From the NCBI GenBank assembly GCA_025452255.1, contig CP104975.1:372001-436000 (forward strand): a stretch of DNA of 64,000 nucleotides, read 5' to 3'. This DNA comes from Devosia sp. A8/3-2. GTDB taxonomy: Bacteria; Pseudomonadota; Alphaproteobacteria; Rhizobiales; Devosiaceae. The position numbers and the translations under genes were made by a program. The notes beneath the pieces are model-generated. The model did no database searches. It worked only from the letters and a program-made list of their open reading frames with translations, and was not told the DNA's origin. Of this stretch, positions 1-10,011 are shown one piece after another. Within the stretch, counting starts at the first letter, position 1, and every line of letters starts with the position of its first letter.

Positions 1-2
1 CG

Positions 3-1088
3 GTCGTGGACCCGGTGGAAATCGGCAATGGCGGTGGTTCGATCGCTCGGGTCGATGATTTCAGCAAGCTGCATGTCGGCCCGCAATCGGCCGGCGCCAT
101 GCCCGGCCCGGCCGCCTATGGCCGCGGCGGCGCCAATGCCACCACGACCGACGCCAATCTGGTGCTGGGGCGGATCAACCGCGACTATTTCTGTGGTGGC
201 TCGGTCACCGCCGACATGGCGTCGGTCGACAGCGCCCTCGGCACCCTAGCGGACAAGCTGGGCGTCAGCCAGCAGGAAGCGGCGCGCGGCATCGTGCGCA
301 TCGCCAATGCTAACATGGTCAATGCGCTCAAGCTCGTCTCGCTCAACCGCGGCCACGACCCACGCGACTTTACGCTGGTGGTGTTCGGCGGCGGCGGCGC
401 CATGCATGGCGTGGCGCTCGGTCAGGAACTGGGCGTCAAGAAGGTCGTTGTGCCGCGCGGCGCACCGGTTTTCTCGGCCCGGGGCATGATGATGAGCGAC
501 CTGCGCCACGACTATTTCGTCACTCGCCTGATGGACGGCACCGACCGTTCCGGTCTGCAGGCACTGGTGAGCGAGATCGCCGGCCATGCCACCGAACAGT
601 TCGGCAAGGAGGAGGTCGCGCCCGACGCGGTCAAGATCCAGCCCCTGGTCAAGATGCGTTACCGCAATCAGGAGCATTCGGTCGAGGTCCCGCTGCGGAC
701 CGACCTGCTCGACGACGCCAGCATGGCGATCCTGATCGAGGATTTCCACGCCATCTATGAGCGCGAATACACCTATCGCCTCGATGTCGCCGTCGAGATC
801 GTGGGCATCCACGTCATCGCCTCGGCCGAGGTCGGCAAGCTCGAAATGGTGGCCCAGCAGCGCACTAGCGCCGGGCTCGAAGACGCCATCAAGGGCAGGC
901 GCGAGGTGGATTATGCCACCGAGGGCGTGTGCGAAGCGACAATCTACAATGCCGAACTGCTGGAACCGGGCATGAGCTTTACCGGCCCGGCCATTATCGA
1001 AGACCCCGGCACCACCATCGTCATCCATCCCGGTAACCGGGTCGAGATCGACGATTTCGGCAACACCCAAATCCATCTGCGGAGCTGA
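3..1088 (+). CDS. Hydantoinase/5-oxoprolinase family subunit A, C-terminal part
   Basis: The gene enters from outside the window, so only about 361 C-terminal residues are visible; family members are near 690 residues. The sequence carries the conserved block GNGGGSIARVD near its visible start, then MPGPAAYGRGG, the NATTTDANLVLGR segment and the glycine-rich FGGGGAMHG loop typical of HyuA/oxoprolinase A (ASKHA-like nucleotide fold). The family uses ATP to open hydantoin or 5-oxoproline rings in the cytoplasm. The B subunit starts 3 bases after the stop, so the two are co-transcribed. The exact substrate cannot be told from sequence. Confidence 0.9.
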   Translation, partial: VVDPVEIGNGGGSIARVDDFSKLHVGPQSAGAMPGPAAYGRGGANATTTDANLVLGRINRDYFCGGSVTADMASVDSALGTLADKLGVSQQEAARGIVRIANANMVNALKLVSLNRGHDPRDFTLVVFGGGGAMHGVALGQELGVKKVVVPRGAPVFSARGMMMSDLRHDYFVTRLMDGTDRSGLQALVSEIAGHATEQFGKEEVAPDAVKIQPLVKMRYRNQEHSVEVPLRTDLLDDASMAILIEDFHAIYEREYTYRLDVAVEIVGIHVIASAEVGKLEMVAQQRTSAGLEDAIKGRREVDYATEGVCEATIYNAELLEPGMSFTGPAIIEDPGTTIVIHPGNRVEIDDFGNTQIHLRS

Positions 1089-1091
1089 TCG

Positions 1092-2748
1092 ATGAGCACG
1101 ATCTCCCACGATCCCGTTACCTTCGACATCATCCAGAACGGCCTTGAAGCTGTCGCCGACGAGATGTTCGCGGCCCAGCGCAAGACCTCGATGAGCGCCA
1201 TCATCTATGAAGTGCTCGATTTGGGCACCGGCATCTGCGACGCCTGGGGCGAGATCGCCGCCTCCGGCGCCGGCATCCCGGCCTTTGTCGGCGTGCTCGA
1301 CAAGGCCGTCAAACGCATGATCGAGAAACACCCGGTCGAAACCATCAAGCCCGGCGACCTGTTTGCCTCCAACGACCCCTATTGGGGCGGCGTGACCCAC
1401 CTCAACGACATGATCCCGGCCATGCCAGTATTTGCCGATGGCAAGATCGTCGCTCGGACGGCCAATATCGCGCACTGGAACGATGTGGGCGGCAATGTTC
1501 CCGGCTCGATGTCATCGGAAGCCACCGAAATCTACCGAGAGGGCATCCGTATCCCGGCGGTCAAGCTGATCGATGCCGGCGTCCCCAACCGAGCCGTGTT
1601 CGACATTCTCTACGTCAATACCCGTCTGCCCGACTTCCTGCGGGGCGACCTGTGGGCCGGCATTGCCGGCGTGCGGATCGGGGAAAAGCGCATTCTCGAA
1701 ATGATCGAGAAATACGGCTCGGAAACCTTTACCGCCGCCATCGCCGATTTCATGGATTTGGGGGAGCGCCGCGCCTGCGCGGCCCTCGCCACCATCAAGA
1801 AGGGCGTTTATCCATTCGAGGAAGAACAGGACAATGGCGACATTCACAAGATCGTCGTCGAAATCACCGATGACGCCTTCATCATCGATCTGCGCGACAA
1901 TCCCGACCAGAAAGGCTCGAGCAATTCGAGCCGCGAAGGCATCGAGATTTCCGCCCAGCTCGCCTTCAAGGCCTTCACCGACACTCAGGCGCCGGGCAAT
2001 GGCGGCTTCTTCCGTCCGCTGCAACTGCTGACCCGCCCGGGTTCGGTATTCCATGTCGTCGAGCCGGGGGCGCTCGGCTATTACTCGGAAGTCGAGATCC
2101 GCGTCTTCGATCTAATCCTGCGCTGCCTCGCCCATCACTTTCCCGGCGTGCTGCCGGCCGGCAACTTCGCCTCGATCTGCGGTACGGTCATCGGCGGCAA
2201 GCATCCCGATACCGGTCGCCACTACACCATCGTCGAGCCGCAGCTCGGCGGCTGGGGGCCAGCAGGGTCGCGACGGCAACAGCGCGATCTTCTCGGGCTT
2301 CCACGGCGACACGTTCAACTGTCCCGCCGAGGTCGCCGAGGCACGCTATGGTCTGACCGTGGACGAGCTCGCCCTCAACACCGACAAGGGCGGCGACGGC
2401 GCCTGGCGGGGTGGCAAGGGTATTTCGGTGCGCTATCGCGTGCGGGCCGACGATAACTTCCTCAGCGTCGGCTATACTCGCTCGCGCATTCCGCCGTGGG
2501 GTCAGGATGGCGGCAATGACGGCTCGCCTAACTATGTTGAGGTGCTGCGCCCCGGCAAGGAGGTGGAACGATATGCCTTTGCCACCAATGTGCCGCTCTC
2601 AAAGGACGATGTGGTGCATGTGGTGACGGGCGTGGGTGGCGGCTTCGGCCGGCCGGCCGATCGCAGCGAAGCAGCGGTGCGCCGCGACGTCAAGAACGGC
2701 TATATTGACGCCGAAACGGCAGCACGGATCTATAACGTCACAATCTGA
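1092..2748 (+). CDS. Hydantoinase/5-oxoprolinase family subunit B (frameshifted)
   Basis: This is the HyuB-type partner of the preceding A subunit, about 550 residues once joined. The N-terminal part has the typical FASNDPYWGGVTHLNDM block and HWNDVGGNVPGSMSSEATE; the C-terminal part has GRDGNSAIFSGFHGDTFN and ends in NGYIDAETAARIYNV. The two parts lie in different frames; the break is at about 2256-2268, after EPQLGGWG, where a GC-rich run seems to have lost or gained bases. No stop codon lies elsewhere in either half. A GGAG ribosome site precedes the ATG. I read it as one functional gene with a sequence error, but a true frameshift is possible. Confidence 0.85.
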
Positions 2749-2806
2749 TCTCTGGCGGGGCGTTCATTCGCCCCGCTTTCGGTTCTGTACTGGGAAGGAT
2801 ACGGCC

Positions 2807-3833
2807 ATGCGTTGGTCGAAAACTGTCACGCTGGTCGAGGCACATGCCGAAGGCGAAGTGGGCCGCATCGTCACGGGCGGCGTCATCGACGTTCCCGGTG
2901 CCACGATCGCCGACAAACTGCGCTACCTCAACGAAGTGGACGACAGCCTGCGCCGCTTCCTCGGTCTTTGAGCCGCGCGCCTCGGCCCAAATGAGCACGT
3001 GCCTCATTTTCTCGCCGACCCGGCCCGACGCCGATATCGGCTTCATTATCCTACAGGGCGACAAGGCGCATGCCATGTCGGGGTCCAATTCGATCTGCCT
3101 CGTCACCAGCGTTCTTGAAACCGGCATGCTGCCGATGACTGAACCCGAAACCGTGGTGCGCATCGATACGGCGTCCGGCATCGTCACGGCCCGTGCTACC
3201 TGCAAGAACGGCAAAGTCGAGCGCGTAACGCTGACCATGAACCCGTCCTATGCGCACGCGCTCGACGCGGTCGTCGATGTGGCGGGGTTTGGTAACATAA
3301 AGGTCGACATTGCCTATGGCGGCATCTTCTACGCGTTGATCGACCCGGCCCAGTTCAGCCTTGAAATCCGCCCGGACCGAGCGCGGAAGCTGGTGGAAGC
3401 CGGCAGCGCCGTGCACCGCGCCGTCAATGCCCAGCTGGACATCGCGCATCCCGAGCTGGCCGGCATGAAAGGCATTTCCTACACCATGTTCGTCAGCCAC
3501 AACGCGGCGGGCGAACTCAAGGGCGCGACCATCATGCCGCCCGGGCGCATCGACCGCTCGCCCTGCGGCACCGGCAATTCGGCGCGCCTCGCCGTTGCGG
3601 CAGCGCGCGGCCACGCCAAGCCGGGCGATCGCTTCACAGCGCGCTCGATCATCGATTCCACGTTTGAGGTGCACTATGCCGGTGATACCACTGTGGCCGG
3701 CCGTCCCGCCGTGCAGCCGATCATTTCAGGCCGGGGATGGATCCACGGCATCCACCAGATCGGCGTCGACCCGACGGATCCCTATCCCCAAGGCTTTTCA
3801 GTCTCCGACACCGGGGCGATGCTTTTGACCTGA
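2807..3833 (+). CDS. Proline racemase family enzyme (frameshifted)
   Basis: The first frame reads MRWSKTVTLVEAHAEGEVGR and stops at 2971; the rest (from FEPRAS to the stop at 3833) continues in another frame, so an indel lies near 2963-2970. The whole is about 340 residues, the usual length. The second catalytic cysteine is in SPCGTGNSARLA. The position of the first catalytic cysteine (normally MCGH) is a serine in MSGSNSIC. The family holds proline racemases, 4-hydroxyproline 2-epimerases and 3-hydroxyproline dehydratases; Ser-Cys variants exist, so the reaction is uncertain. A strong GGAAGGA site precedes ATG 2807. It follows the hydantoinase genes by about 60 bases and probably shares their operon, suggesting breakdown of a cyclic imino acid. 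Confidence 0.85.
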
Positions 3834-3927
3834 TGAACTAGTCGAGGAACGGGCTTAGCAGCCGAGAAATGCAGCTTCGGACGAAAGCGTTCGGGCAGGT
3901 TCGGTCTCCGGCAGCTGAATAAAAAGA

Positions 3928-3943
3928 TCCGCCATCAGGCGGA
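3928..3943 (-). terminator. Hairpin with T-run on the minus strand
   Basis: A perfect 6-base stem (TCCGCC/GGCGGA) with a 4-base loop. Read on the minus strand it is followed by CTTTTTATT, the form of an intrinsic terminator. No minus-strand gene is seen just upstream of it, so it may be a leftover or may insulate the plus-strand operon that ends at 3833. Confidence 0.4.
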
Positions 3944-4047
3944 CGCCGGAGTTTCTGGACAAAGCAGGACTGCGGACTATCCCCATGTTCGACTTCTACG
4001 ATGAACCGGCGGGCATGATCTCATGTCCGCGACAAGAGAGGATTGCC

Positions 4048-4566
4048 ATGATTGCACCACTCTATGTCATCACCGGCGCGATGGCCGCTGGTAAGTCTAC
4101 CATAGCCAAAGCCCCGGTTCAGCGATTCGAAAAGTCGGCGCATGTCGGCGGTGACGCGTTCCTGCGCATGATCACCAAGGGCGGAGCGGTGATGGGGCCA
4201 GTGCTCGGCAGTGAGGCGATTGAGCAGCTCCACCTTCGGCAAGACATCGCAATGTATGCGGTCCGACGGTTCGTCGGTGCCGGATTTACCACGGTATACC
4301 GGGACATCCTGATCGGTGCGGATTTTGTCCGCGTCAAGCAGGCGCTTGCCGATCTTAGCCCGCGTATAGTTGTGCTCAACCCCGACGTGGAGACGCTCGC
4401 CCGACGTGATGCCGAGCGGCACAAGACGGGCTATGGAGAACACTTCCCTCCTAACGTCCTAGCTGAGGCTCTGCAGAAAGACACGCCCCGTGAAGGGCTG
4501 TGGTTGGATACCTCCACGATGAGTATCGAAACCGTGGTCGAGCAGATCATCAGGACTCGGCGATGA
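4048..4566 (+). CDS. P-loop kinase/phosphotransferase-like ATPase
   Basis: A 172-residue protein. The start at 4048 is preferred over the in-frame ATG at 3985 because AGAGGA lies just before it and the protein then begins directly with the P-loop strand MIAPLYVITGAMAAGKST. The Walker A motif GAMAAGKST is at residues 9-17. RIVVLNPDVETLARRDAERH near residue 115 resembles the lid and base-contact region of small-molecule kinases of the zeta-toxin/chloramphenicol-phosphotransferase type. HVGGDAFLRM (about residue 32) would supply the acidic residue. The substrate is unknown. It stands alone; gaps on both sides hold no clear partner. Confidence 0.75.
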   Translation: MIAPLYVITGAMAAGKSTIAKAPVQRFEKSAHVGGDAFLRMITKGGAVMGPVLGSEAIEQLHLRQDIAMYAVRRFVGAGFTTVYRDILIGADFVRVKQALADLSPRIVVLNPDVETLARRDAERHKTGYGEHFPPNVLAEALQKDTPREGLWLDTSTMSIETVVEQIIRTRR

Positions 4567-5027
4567 CCCCTCTGGGGTCGGTCGCGAGCAGTGGCTTATC
4601 GCCCTGTCTCGTGTGAAGCCTCTTTTCTGGGCAATGATGGGTGGCGAGCTCCGTCAGATCCAGTCTGGGCCATGTGGGCGGCGTAGCGCGCACCGAAAGT
4701 GCCATCCGGCAGGATGCATCCGGTACGGACTAGGTCATCGGCCGATAGCGTCACGTCCGCGGGGCCAAGTTTTCCTCACCCCACGATGCTCCCCAGAGCC
4801 CGGCCAGACTTCGATGCAAGGGCCGAGGGCGCCCCCGATGCACCGCTGGGGCGGATCAGAACACACTCCAATAATTCCTGCCAATAATGGGTGCCCGCCC
4901 TGCAAGCCCGGAAGGGGCATCCTCTATCTTTGCAGCACCGGCGTCCGGGCGATGCTCGCCACACTGGCAACAGAAGCTCCATGATCGCACCTTCCACCGT
5001 TGCGGCCATTGAAGTACGCTCCCGGCC
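4567..5027 (+). other. Gap with no intact gene
   Basis: Apart from the lipoprotein remnant at 4783-4925 I see no gene, RNA or convincing promoter here. Confidence 0.5.
4783..4925 (+). pseudogene. Decayed copy of the small repeat lipoprotein gene
   Basis: The bases closely match 10149-10300, the 3' half and downstream flank of the lipoprotein gene at 10012. One frame still reads PEPGQTSMQGP, then shifts. The match continues past the stop into the flank (CTGCC...GGGGCATCC), so this is a DNA-level duplicate, not a chance motif. The upstream half with the signal peptide is missing. Confidence 0.65.
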
Positions 5028-5234
5028 ATGGCCGATAAGTTCTTGAACGACAGCGAGGTCTGGGACCGCCTGCACGCAGCGCTAGAAGCGCTGGGCGAGG
5101 ACGACGAAGCCGCCACCTATGCCGGCGGAATAGCGCTCCGGTCTGCCCGGCGCACGCTGATCTTGCTGCAGCTGGCTGTGTTGAAATCTCAGGAGGATCA
5201 GCAGGAGCCGTTTAAAGGCCCAATCGAGATCTGA
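5028..5234 (+). CDS. Small hypothetical protein
   Basis: A 68-residue acidic, alpha-helical protein, MADKFLNDSEVWDRLHAALEA..., ending EPFKGPIEI. No domain is recognised and no strong ribosome site is present. The amphipathic pattern and even codon use suggest it is real, but this is a guess. It could be a remnant of a regulator or antitoxin-like protein. Confidence 0.4.
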   Translation: MADKFLNDSEVWDRLHAALEALGEDDEAATYAGGIALRSARRTLILLQLAVLKSQEDQQEPFKGPIEI

Positions 5235-5527
5235 CCTCCGCCGCCTTCTCATTCACGATTTTGCCGCCAGCGCTTCGCCACCATTGCGTCCCGCGGACGC
5301 CCAAATCGATCTGCTGCTCGACCGGGACACGAGCCGATACTGAAAGGCAGCCTCGGAGCGGTTGGTGGCCATCGATCGCACCTCCGCACTGTGGAAAACT
5401 TGATCGTCAGTCCCGCGTTAAATAACTGGAGGCTGCGATGAGAACGACTTTGGAAAGGCGCCGGCGCCGAACCAGGATCTGCTCGGAAAAGCGGCGCGGG
5501 TCGGCTTTTCGGGTCTGCATCGCGCAA

Positions 5528-6219
5528 TCAGCGTAGAGGCCCGTTGCGCTCGAATTCTTCCCAGCCGAGCAGTTTCGGACCCTCGGCCGTATCCCGATTG
5601 CGGTTGGGCTCTGCCGTCTCGCCACCCGTCTGTGAGCGGGTCAGTTTCGCTTTCCGGGCAGCTCGCCGCCTATTTTCAGCCGCTGTTTCCGCGTCCTCTT
5701 CTCTCCAAGCCGCGACCGGGTCCCGGTCGAGGATATCTTCGACCTTGCGCGGGTCAAACACGTGGAAAGTTATCTTCTTCGCACGTCCACGCAGTTTCAC
5801 CGTGCGTGTTCCGGCGCTTGGCAAGCGGCCATCCTTAAGCCACCGGTGGCGCTCGGTGGTGGTGATTGCAAGAATGTCCTCGATTTCGCGCGGTATCACT
5901 GGCCGGCTTTCGATGTCCTCTAGCGTCCTCGACACAATCACTGAAGCAGTCAGGAACTCGTCATCGGAGCCTTCAGACATTCTCAAGGCCAGTACGCCGG
6001 CCTCAATATCAAGCGATCTTTTCACAGCGGAAGCAAGACGAGCGCGTATCTCCAGAAGAATGCCTTTGGCTCGCACAGACGAACCGAGCGTTGCGGCGGC
6101 CGGCAGGGTCCATTCCTTAATCAGCTTCGGATCGAGGATCTTTTTGGCTTGGAAGGCATCGGTTTTAGATAGGGTCGTCCATCGTCAGCTTCAACAAATG
6201 TGTACTCCCCCTCAGGCAT
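5528..6219 (-). CDS. Hypothetical protein with HTH-like segment (5' end frameshifted)
   Basis: The uninterrupted part runs from a GTG at 6076 to 5528 (182 residues), but the frame stays open and protein-like upstream (AKKILDPKLIKEWTLPAA) until a stop near 6185 with no start codon. An ATG at 6219 in a second frame (MPEGEYTFVEADDGRPYL) joins it after a one-base shift near 6165, giving about 225 residues. ILAITTTERHRWLKDGRL looks like a short MerR/excisionase-style helix-turn-helix, followed by a basic segment and a charged C-terminus (EEDAETAAENRRRAA). Possibly DNA binding. No partner gene is visible. Confidence 0.55.
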
Positions 6220-6370
6220 TGCCACGCCGCGTTGAGATTTACGCGACACGGACATGAAGAACCACCACATTGGCCGTATAGGATAGTTGATGTTCTCGAC
6301 GCCGCCCTCACCGCACTACTTCAGCGCGTCCGGGCCGGCGAGTCGAGAGCGTTGCGGCGAGCTCCATTGC

Positions 6371-7767
6371 CTACGCTCGGGAGCCGGGCGGTGCGTCAGC
6401 GGGCATCGAGGCGTCGTGGAACCGTGAGAACAGCAGAACTGTGCCCGTCCCCACCATTGTCGTGCCCGCAATCGCCAGAGCCACCCGATCGCCGAACTGC
6501 AGCGCCAGCCAGCCACCTAGCGGCGCCGCTAGCGCGATCAGGCCCCAGTTTATTGAGCGGATCGTCGTGTTCATTCGTCCCCTCAAGCTCGAGGGCGTCA
6601 CCGCGTTGCGGAAACTCATCTCAAGGGGACGTCGCAAGCCGAGCCCTATGCCATAGACGAACTGCGCAGCGCAGAGTGCATAGAGCACGAGGCCCGTCTG
6701 CGGCGTCACCGCCACCATCAGCCGAGCTAACCCCGTCAGAAAGTCGCAGAAGAGGATGGCCTTGCCCGTTCCGAGCATCCGCGCCGTTCGTTCCGCCAAT
6801 CCCGCCCCGACCGGGCCGACCGCTCCCAGCGTCAACCCTACGGCACCCCCATCGAGACCTAGGCTCGTCGCATGGAAGATGTAAACTGTTCCGACGATAG
6901 CGTTGCCGATGAACCAAGCATGCAGGCAAAGAGCATAGGGGGTGAGGAACGGATGCCGGTAGACCCGAGCGATCCCTTCCCTTAGATCGGCACCGATCGA
7001 CGATGGAGTCCGGCGCTCCGGTGGCTGCCTGCAGGGCACCCCGCCAGCACCACCGCAGAGGCGGCGTAGGTAGCAGCATTGATCAGCATCGTGACCGGCG
7101 CTCCAAGGATACCTGCCAGCACCCCTCCCAGCAATGGCCCCAATGTCTGCGCTGCGGTATAGGTCTGGGTCAACGCCACGTTACCCGAAGCAAGAAGGCT
7201 TGGAGGTAGCAGGTCGGCGGTGAACGATTGATGCGCTCCACCCTGCAACACCGCAACGATGCCGAGTAGGAATACCAGCACGGCCACCCCAAGCGGCGAG
7301 AGCATCCCGAACAAGCCCATTCCGGCAATCGCCAGCAGCAGCACACAACTCGCAATATCGGTGGCGATCAGCAGTTTCTTCCGCTGCACGCGATCGACGA
7401 CCACTCCCGCCACAAGCCCGAACAACAGTGAGGGCAGCCACTGCGCGGACCGCACCCAGCCGATCTCCAACTGGTCGGCATTGAGCACGTGGATCAGTAA
7501 GAGCTGCAGCGACAGCCCAACAAAGAATATCCCGAAATTCGAGAGACCATCAGCTACCCATAACCGCACGAACCCCGGATACCGCAGCAACTGCCCAAAT
7601 GAAGCCCGCTCAACTTTGGTCACCGTGCAGCGGCTGAACTCGGCGCAGGCGAGTACACCGCGTGGGTTGCTCGGAAGACGAAGGCGCTGATACGCTTCGA
7701 AATTACGACGTGCTGACACCGCAGACACGTTTATCTGGGCATGTCCGACAAACTGGTTTTGAGCCAT
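6371..7767 (-). CDS. MFS transporter, exporter type (frameshifted)
   Basis: About 12 transmembrane segments of the MFS_3/enterobactin-exporter-like group. The N-terminal half (FVRLWVADGLSNFGIFFVGLS, then AGVVVDRVQRKKLL with the loop 2-3 basic motif) ends in a different frame from the C-terminal half (REGIARVYRHPFLTPYALC to the stop at 6371). The shift is near 7030. The proposed start at 7767 adds about 50 residues of non-membrane sequence, so the true start is probably a GTG near 7625. The plus-strand channel gene starts 73 bases away, so the intervening DNA may serve both genes. The substrate is unknown. Confidence 0.75.
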
Positions 7768-7839
7768 CGGAGCGGCTCTGCTAATATTTGAGAGTTCTAA
7801 TGGTTTTGTTTCGTCGACGCTCCGGCACCCCTGATCGGG

Positions 7840-8931
7840 TTGTTGTTAAGCGTCGTTTTATTGGCTTTTTCAGTTGGCCGTGGAGTGGCTCAGGGTCCGG
7901 ATGACGCCGGGAGACCAGCCGATGGGCGTTCGGCCCCCTTGAATATCGGTGTCTATGTCAGCCCGCCTTTTGTGGTGGCGAACGGTGACCATTATGCGGG
8001 CATGGCAATTGATTTATGGGAGAAACTTGCAGACGACCTGAATTTGCAGTTCGGCTATTCCGAATTCGATACGTTCGATGATCTGGTTGCCGCGGCCGCG
8101 ACCGGACAGGTGGATGTTGCGGTCGCTAATCTTACTATCACAAGAGGTCGCGCCCAGCACGTTGAATTCACCCACCCTTGGTTCGACGCCGGTCTCCGCA
8201 TCATGGTGCACGACGACGCGGGTGCAGATTTTTGGGACGTATTAAGAGGGCTAGGCGACACAGGCCACTTGCGAGCCTATGCCCGGATCGGCGCGATCAT
8301 TCTATTAGCAACAGTTTTGCTGACCTTGTTCGATCGGCGGTTCGACAAGAGCTTTCCGAGGGGATGGCTCGATGGCATAGCGGAAAGCTTTTATATCGTC
8401 ATGTCGGTTGCCACCTCTGGTAAGTCACCGTCGCGCAAAAATCTCTTCGGGTGGGTAGGTCGAATTTGGCAGGCCCTTTGGCTTGTGTGCGGAATTGCGG
8501 TGCTCGCATACGTCACCTCCTCTGTCACCAGCGTGATGACCACGCTTGCTCTAGATAGTCGGATCCATAGCTTCGAAGATCTTCCTGGGAAATCGGTCGG
8601 CGTAGCAAAGGGCAGCATCGCCGAACAGATTGCGCGCCAAGCGGGGTTGGACGTAGTGACCTTCCCACATTTTCGGGAAGTCGTGCAGGCTCTAGCGGAG
8701 CAACGCATAGCGGCAATCGTCGACGATGCGCCGGTCCTCGAATATTACGCCTTCACTAACCCTCGGCAGCCCCTGAGTGTGGTTGGTGCAATCTTCGAAC
8801 CGGACAAGTATGGGTTCGGATTGCCCATAGGTAGCCCACTGACGCGCCCCATCACGATCGAGCTGATTGGTATCCATGAAAGTGGCCTGCTCGAAGAACT
8901 CAGAACCCGATATTTTGGCGCTAACCAATAA
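7840..8931 (+). CDS. Glutamate-receptor-like ligand-gated ion channel (GluR0 type)
   Basis: 363 residues. A TTG start is followed by a signal peptide ending near VAQG; no ATG fits the frame. The periplasmic amino-acid-binding fold is split: lobe S1 (residues 34-130, NIGVYVSPPFVVANGDHYAGMA, AVANLTITRGRAQHVEFT) and lobe S2 (about 245-360, GKSVGVAKGSIAEQ, PVLEYY). Between them are a membrane helix (IGAIILLATVLLTLF), a pore loop (FYIVMSVATSGKSP) and a second helix (ALWLVCGIAVLAYVTSSV). This order is that of prokaryotic ionotropic glutamate receptors. The filter region has TSGKSP where K+-selective members have TVGYG. A ligand such as an amino acid is expected but unproven. Confidence 0.85.
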   Translation: MLLSVVLLAFSVGRGVAQGPDDAGRPADGRSAPLNIGVYVSPPFVVANGDHYAGMAIDLWEKLADDLNLQFGYSEFDTFDDLVAAAATGQVDVAVANLTITRGRAQHVEFTHPWFDAGLRIMVHDDAGADFWDVLRGLGDTGHLRAYARIGAIILLATVLLTLFDRRFDKSFPRGWLDGIAESFYIVMSVATSGKSPSRKNLFGWVGRIWQALWLVCGIAVLAYVTSSVTSVMTTLALDSRIHSFEDLPGKSVGVAKGSIAEQIARQAGLDVVTFPHFREVVQALAEQRIAAIVDDAPVLEYYAFTNPRQPLSVVGAIFEPDKYGFGLPIGSPLTRPITIELIGIHESGLLEELRTRYFGANQ

Positions 8932-9599
8932 ATGTTGTCGTCAGACGGACACCAACGGGTACGTTTCGTGAGCGACTTGGCATTCAAAAACGGACCGCTC
9001 TTTCAAAATCACCATAACCGGTTCGGCAATTGACTGTCCCCTTAAGGCGTCTCAGGCATTCATGGCTTGGAGAGACGGATAAATGAACCTAACTCGGATT
9101 ATGCGACGGTCTTCCAGCGTTAGAGCAATTGCTGCGGTGACATTGCCGTGTCGCTTGCTGCAGATACTGGCTTCGAAGGCGTCGACACCCAGCTTACACA
9201 GGCCCGAGGGGCCCATCGGTGACGGTGAGGTCTGGTTCTCGGACGTAGGAGCCCAGAACATCGTCAAGACCGCCGCCATCAATGACTAGGCTACGGCCAT
9301 GATGGCGGCAGGCCTCGAGCAAGGCAATGCCATTGTGAACAAAGGCTCCCGAGGACGCGGCAGGAGCTCCATGCCGATGACGAATTCCATCAGTCCCGCG
9401 CCGCACGGATCAATGTCGAGGCGCGCCGCCATCTTCATGTCCACGCTACTCGATGGGCGTCAAACCTGATCGCTAATGTTCAACCATATTGCCGTGATCG
9501 TCATGTGACCCAGAATACCTTGCGGTCCTTCCGCGCACGATCATAGTCAAGCGGGGCCGTCGTATGTGTGGCACGGGCTTTGGCTGGTCGAATGAACGA
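8932..9599. other. Gap with decayed, unrecognised coding traces
   Basis: Short open stretches occur on both strands. On the minus strand LTLEDRRIIRVRFIYPSLQ (near 9065-9120) and VIDGGGLDDVLGS (near 9250) look protein-like but change frame and carry no domain I can name. I see no intact gene, RNA or terminator. Confidence 0.35.
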
Positions 9600-9655
9600 G
9601 ACCATTGCAACATAGTCTGATCTGGCTCTAGCGGTGCATCCGGAGATGCAACACC
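9600..9655 (-). repeat. Inverted decayed copy of the lipoprotein repeat
   Basis: The minus strand reads SPDAPLEPDQTMLQ, which matches the last repeat unit (TPDAPLEPGQTTLQ) of the lipoprotein at 10012, with clear base-level similarity. It has no signal peptide or stop of its own. Confidence 0.5.
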
Positions 9656-9784
9656 ACGGACGCCATGGCTATCTTGAGCCATTGCGTGATACCTAACCAC
9701 GCCGCGGCAGCCGGCGCCTCTGACCGATTGGGTGCGGTCGGGCAGGACTGCCCCTGCCCTGTTTCATTGGCGGTCTGCCAGTTC

Positions 9785-9816
9785 GGTGAGGTTTTTGTTG
9801 CCAGAATTCTGCGGCC
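9785..9816 (+). repeat. Short dispersed repeat, copy 1
   Basis: Matches 11711-11746 around a shared core GAATTCTGCGGCC/AAATTCTGCGGCC preceded by GTTGCC. The two copies flank the lipoprotein and IS110 block on its left and right. Confidence 0.35.
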
Positions 9817-10011
9817 CACGGCCTAAGGCCGGCAAAACTACATTACTGGCTTAAGAAGGGCAACGAGCCCCCAAAATTCTTGCTCTCCCGATCCTTCCTG
9901 TCCAAAGCAAGACCACAGAGTGGGCTTATTGGGGCATATGCCCCTTCCTGAACACATTCTCGTGTTCGCATCGAGACCGTACCTAGCCACTTTTCAAAAG
10001 GTCTGCTTTCG

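Noticed and set aside
246..1475. A long minus-strand reading frame opposite the hydantoinase genes.
   Set aside because: It mirrors the codon positions of the plus-strand hydantoinase A and B genes, which have strong family motifs; its own sequence (AGAGGGDLAPGV style) is low complexity and matches nothing.
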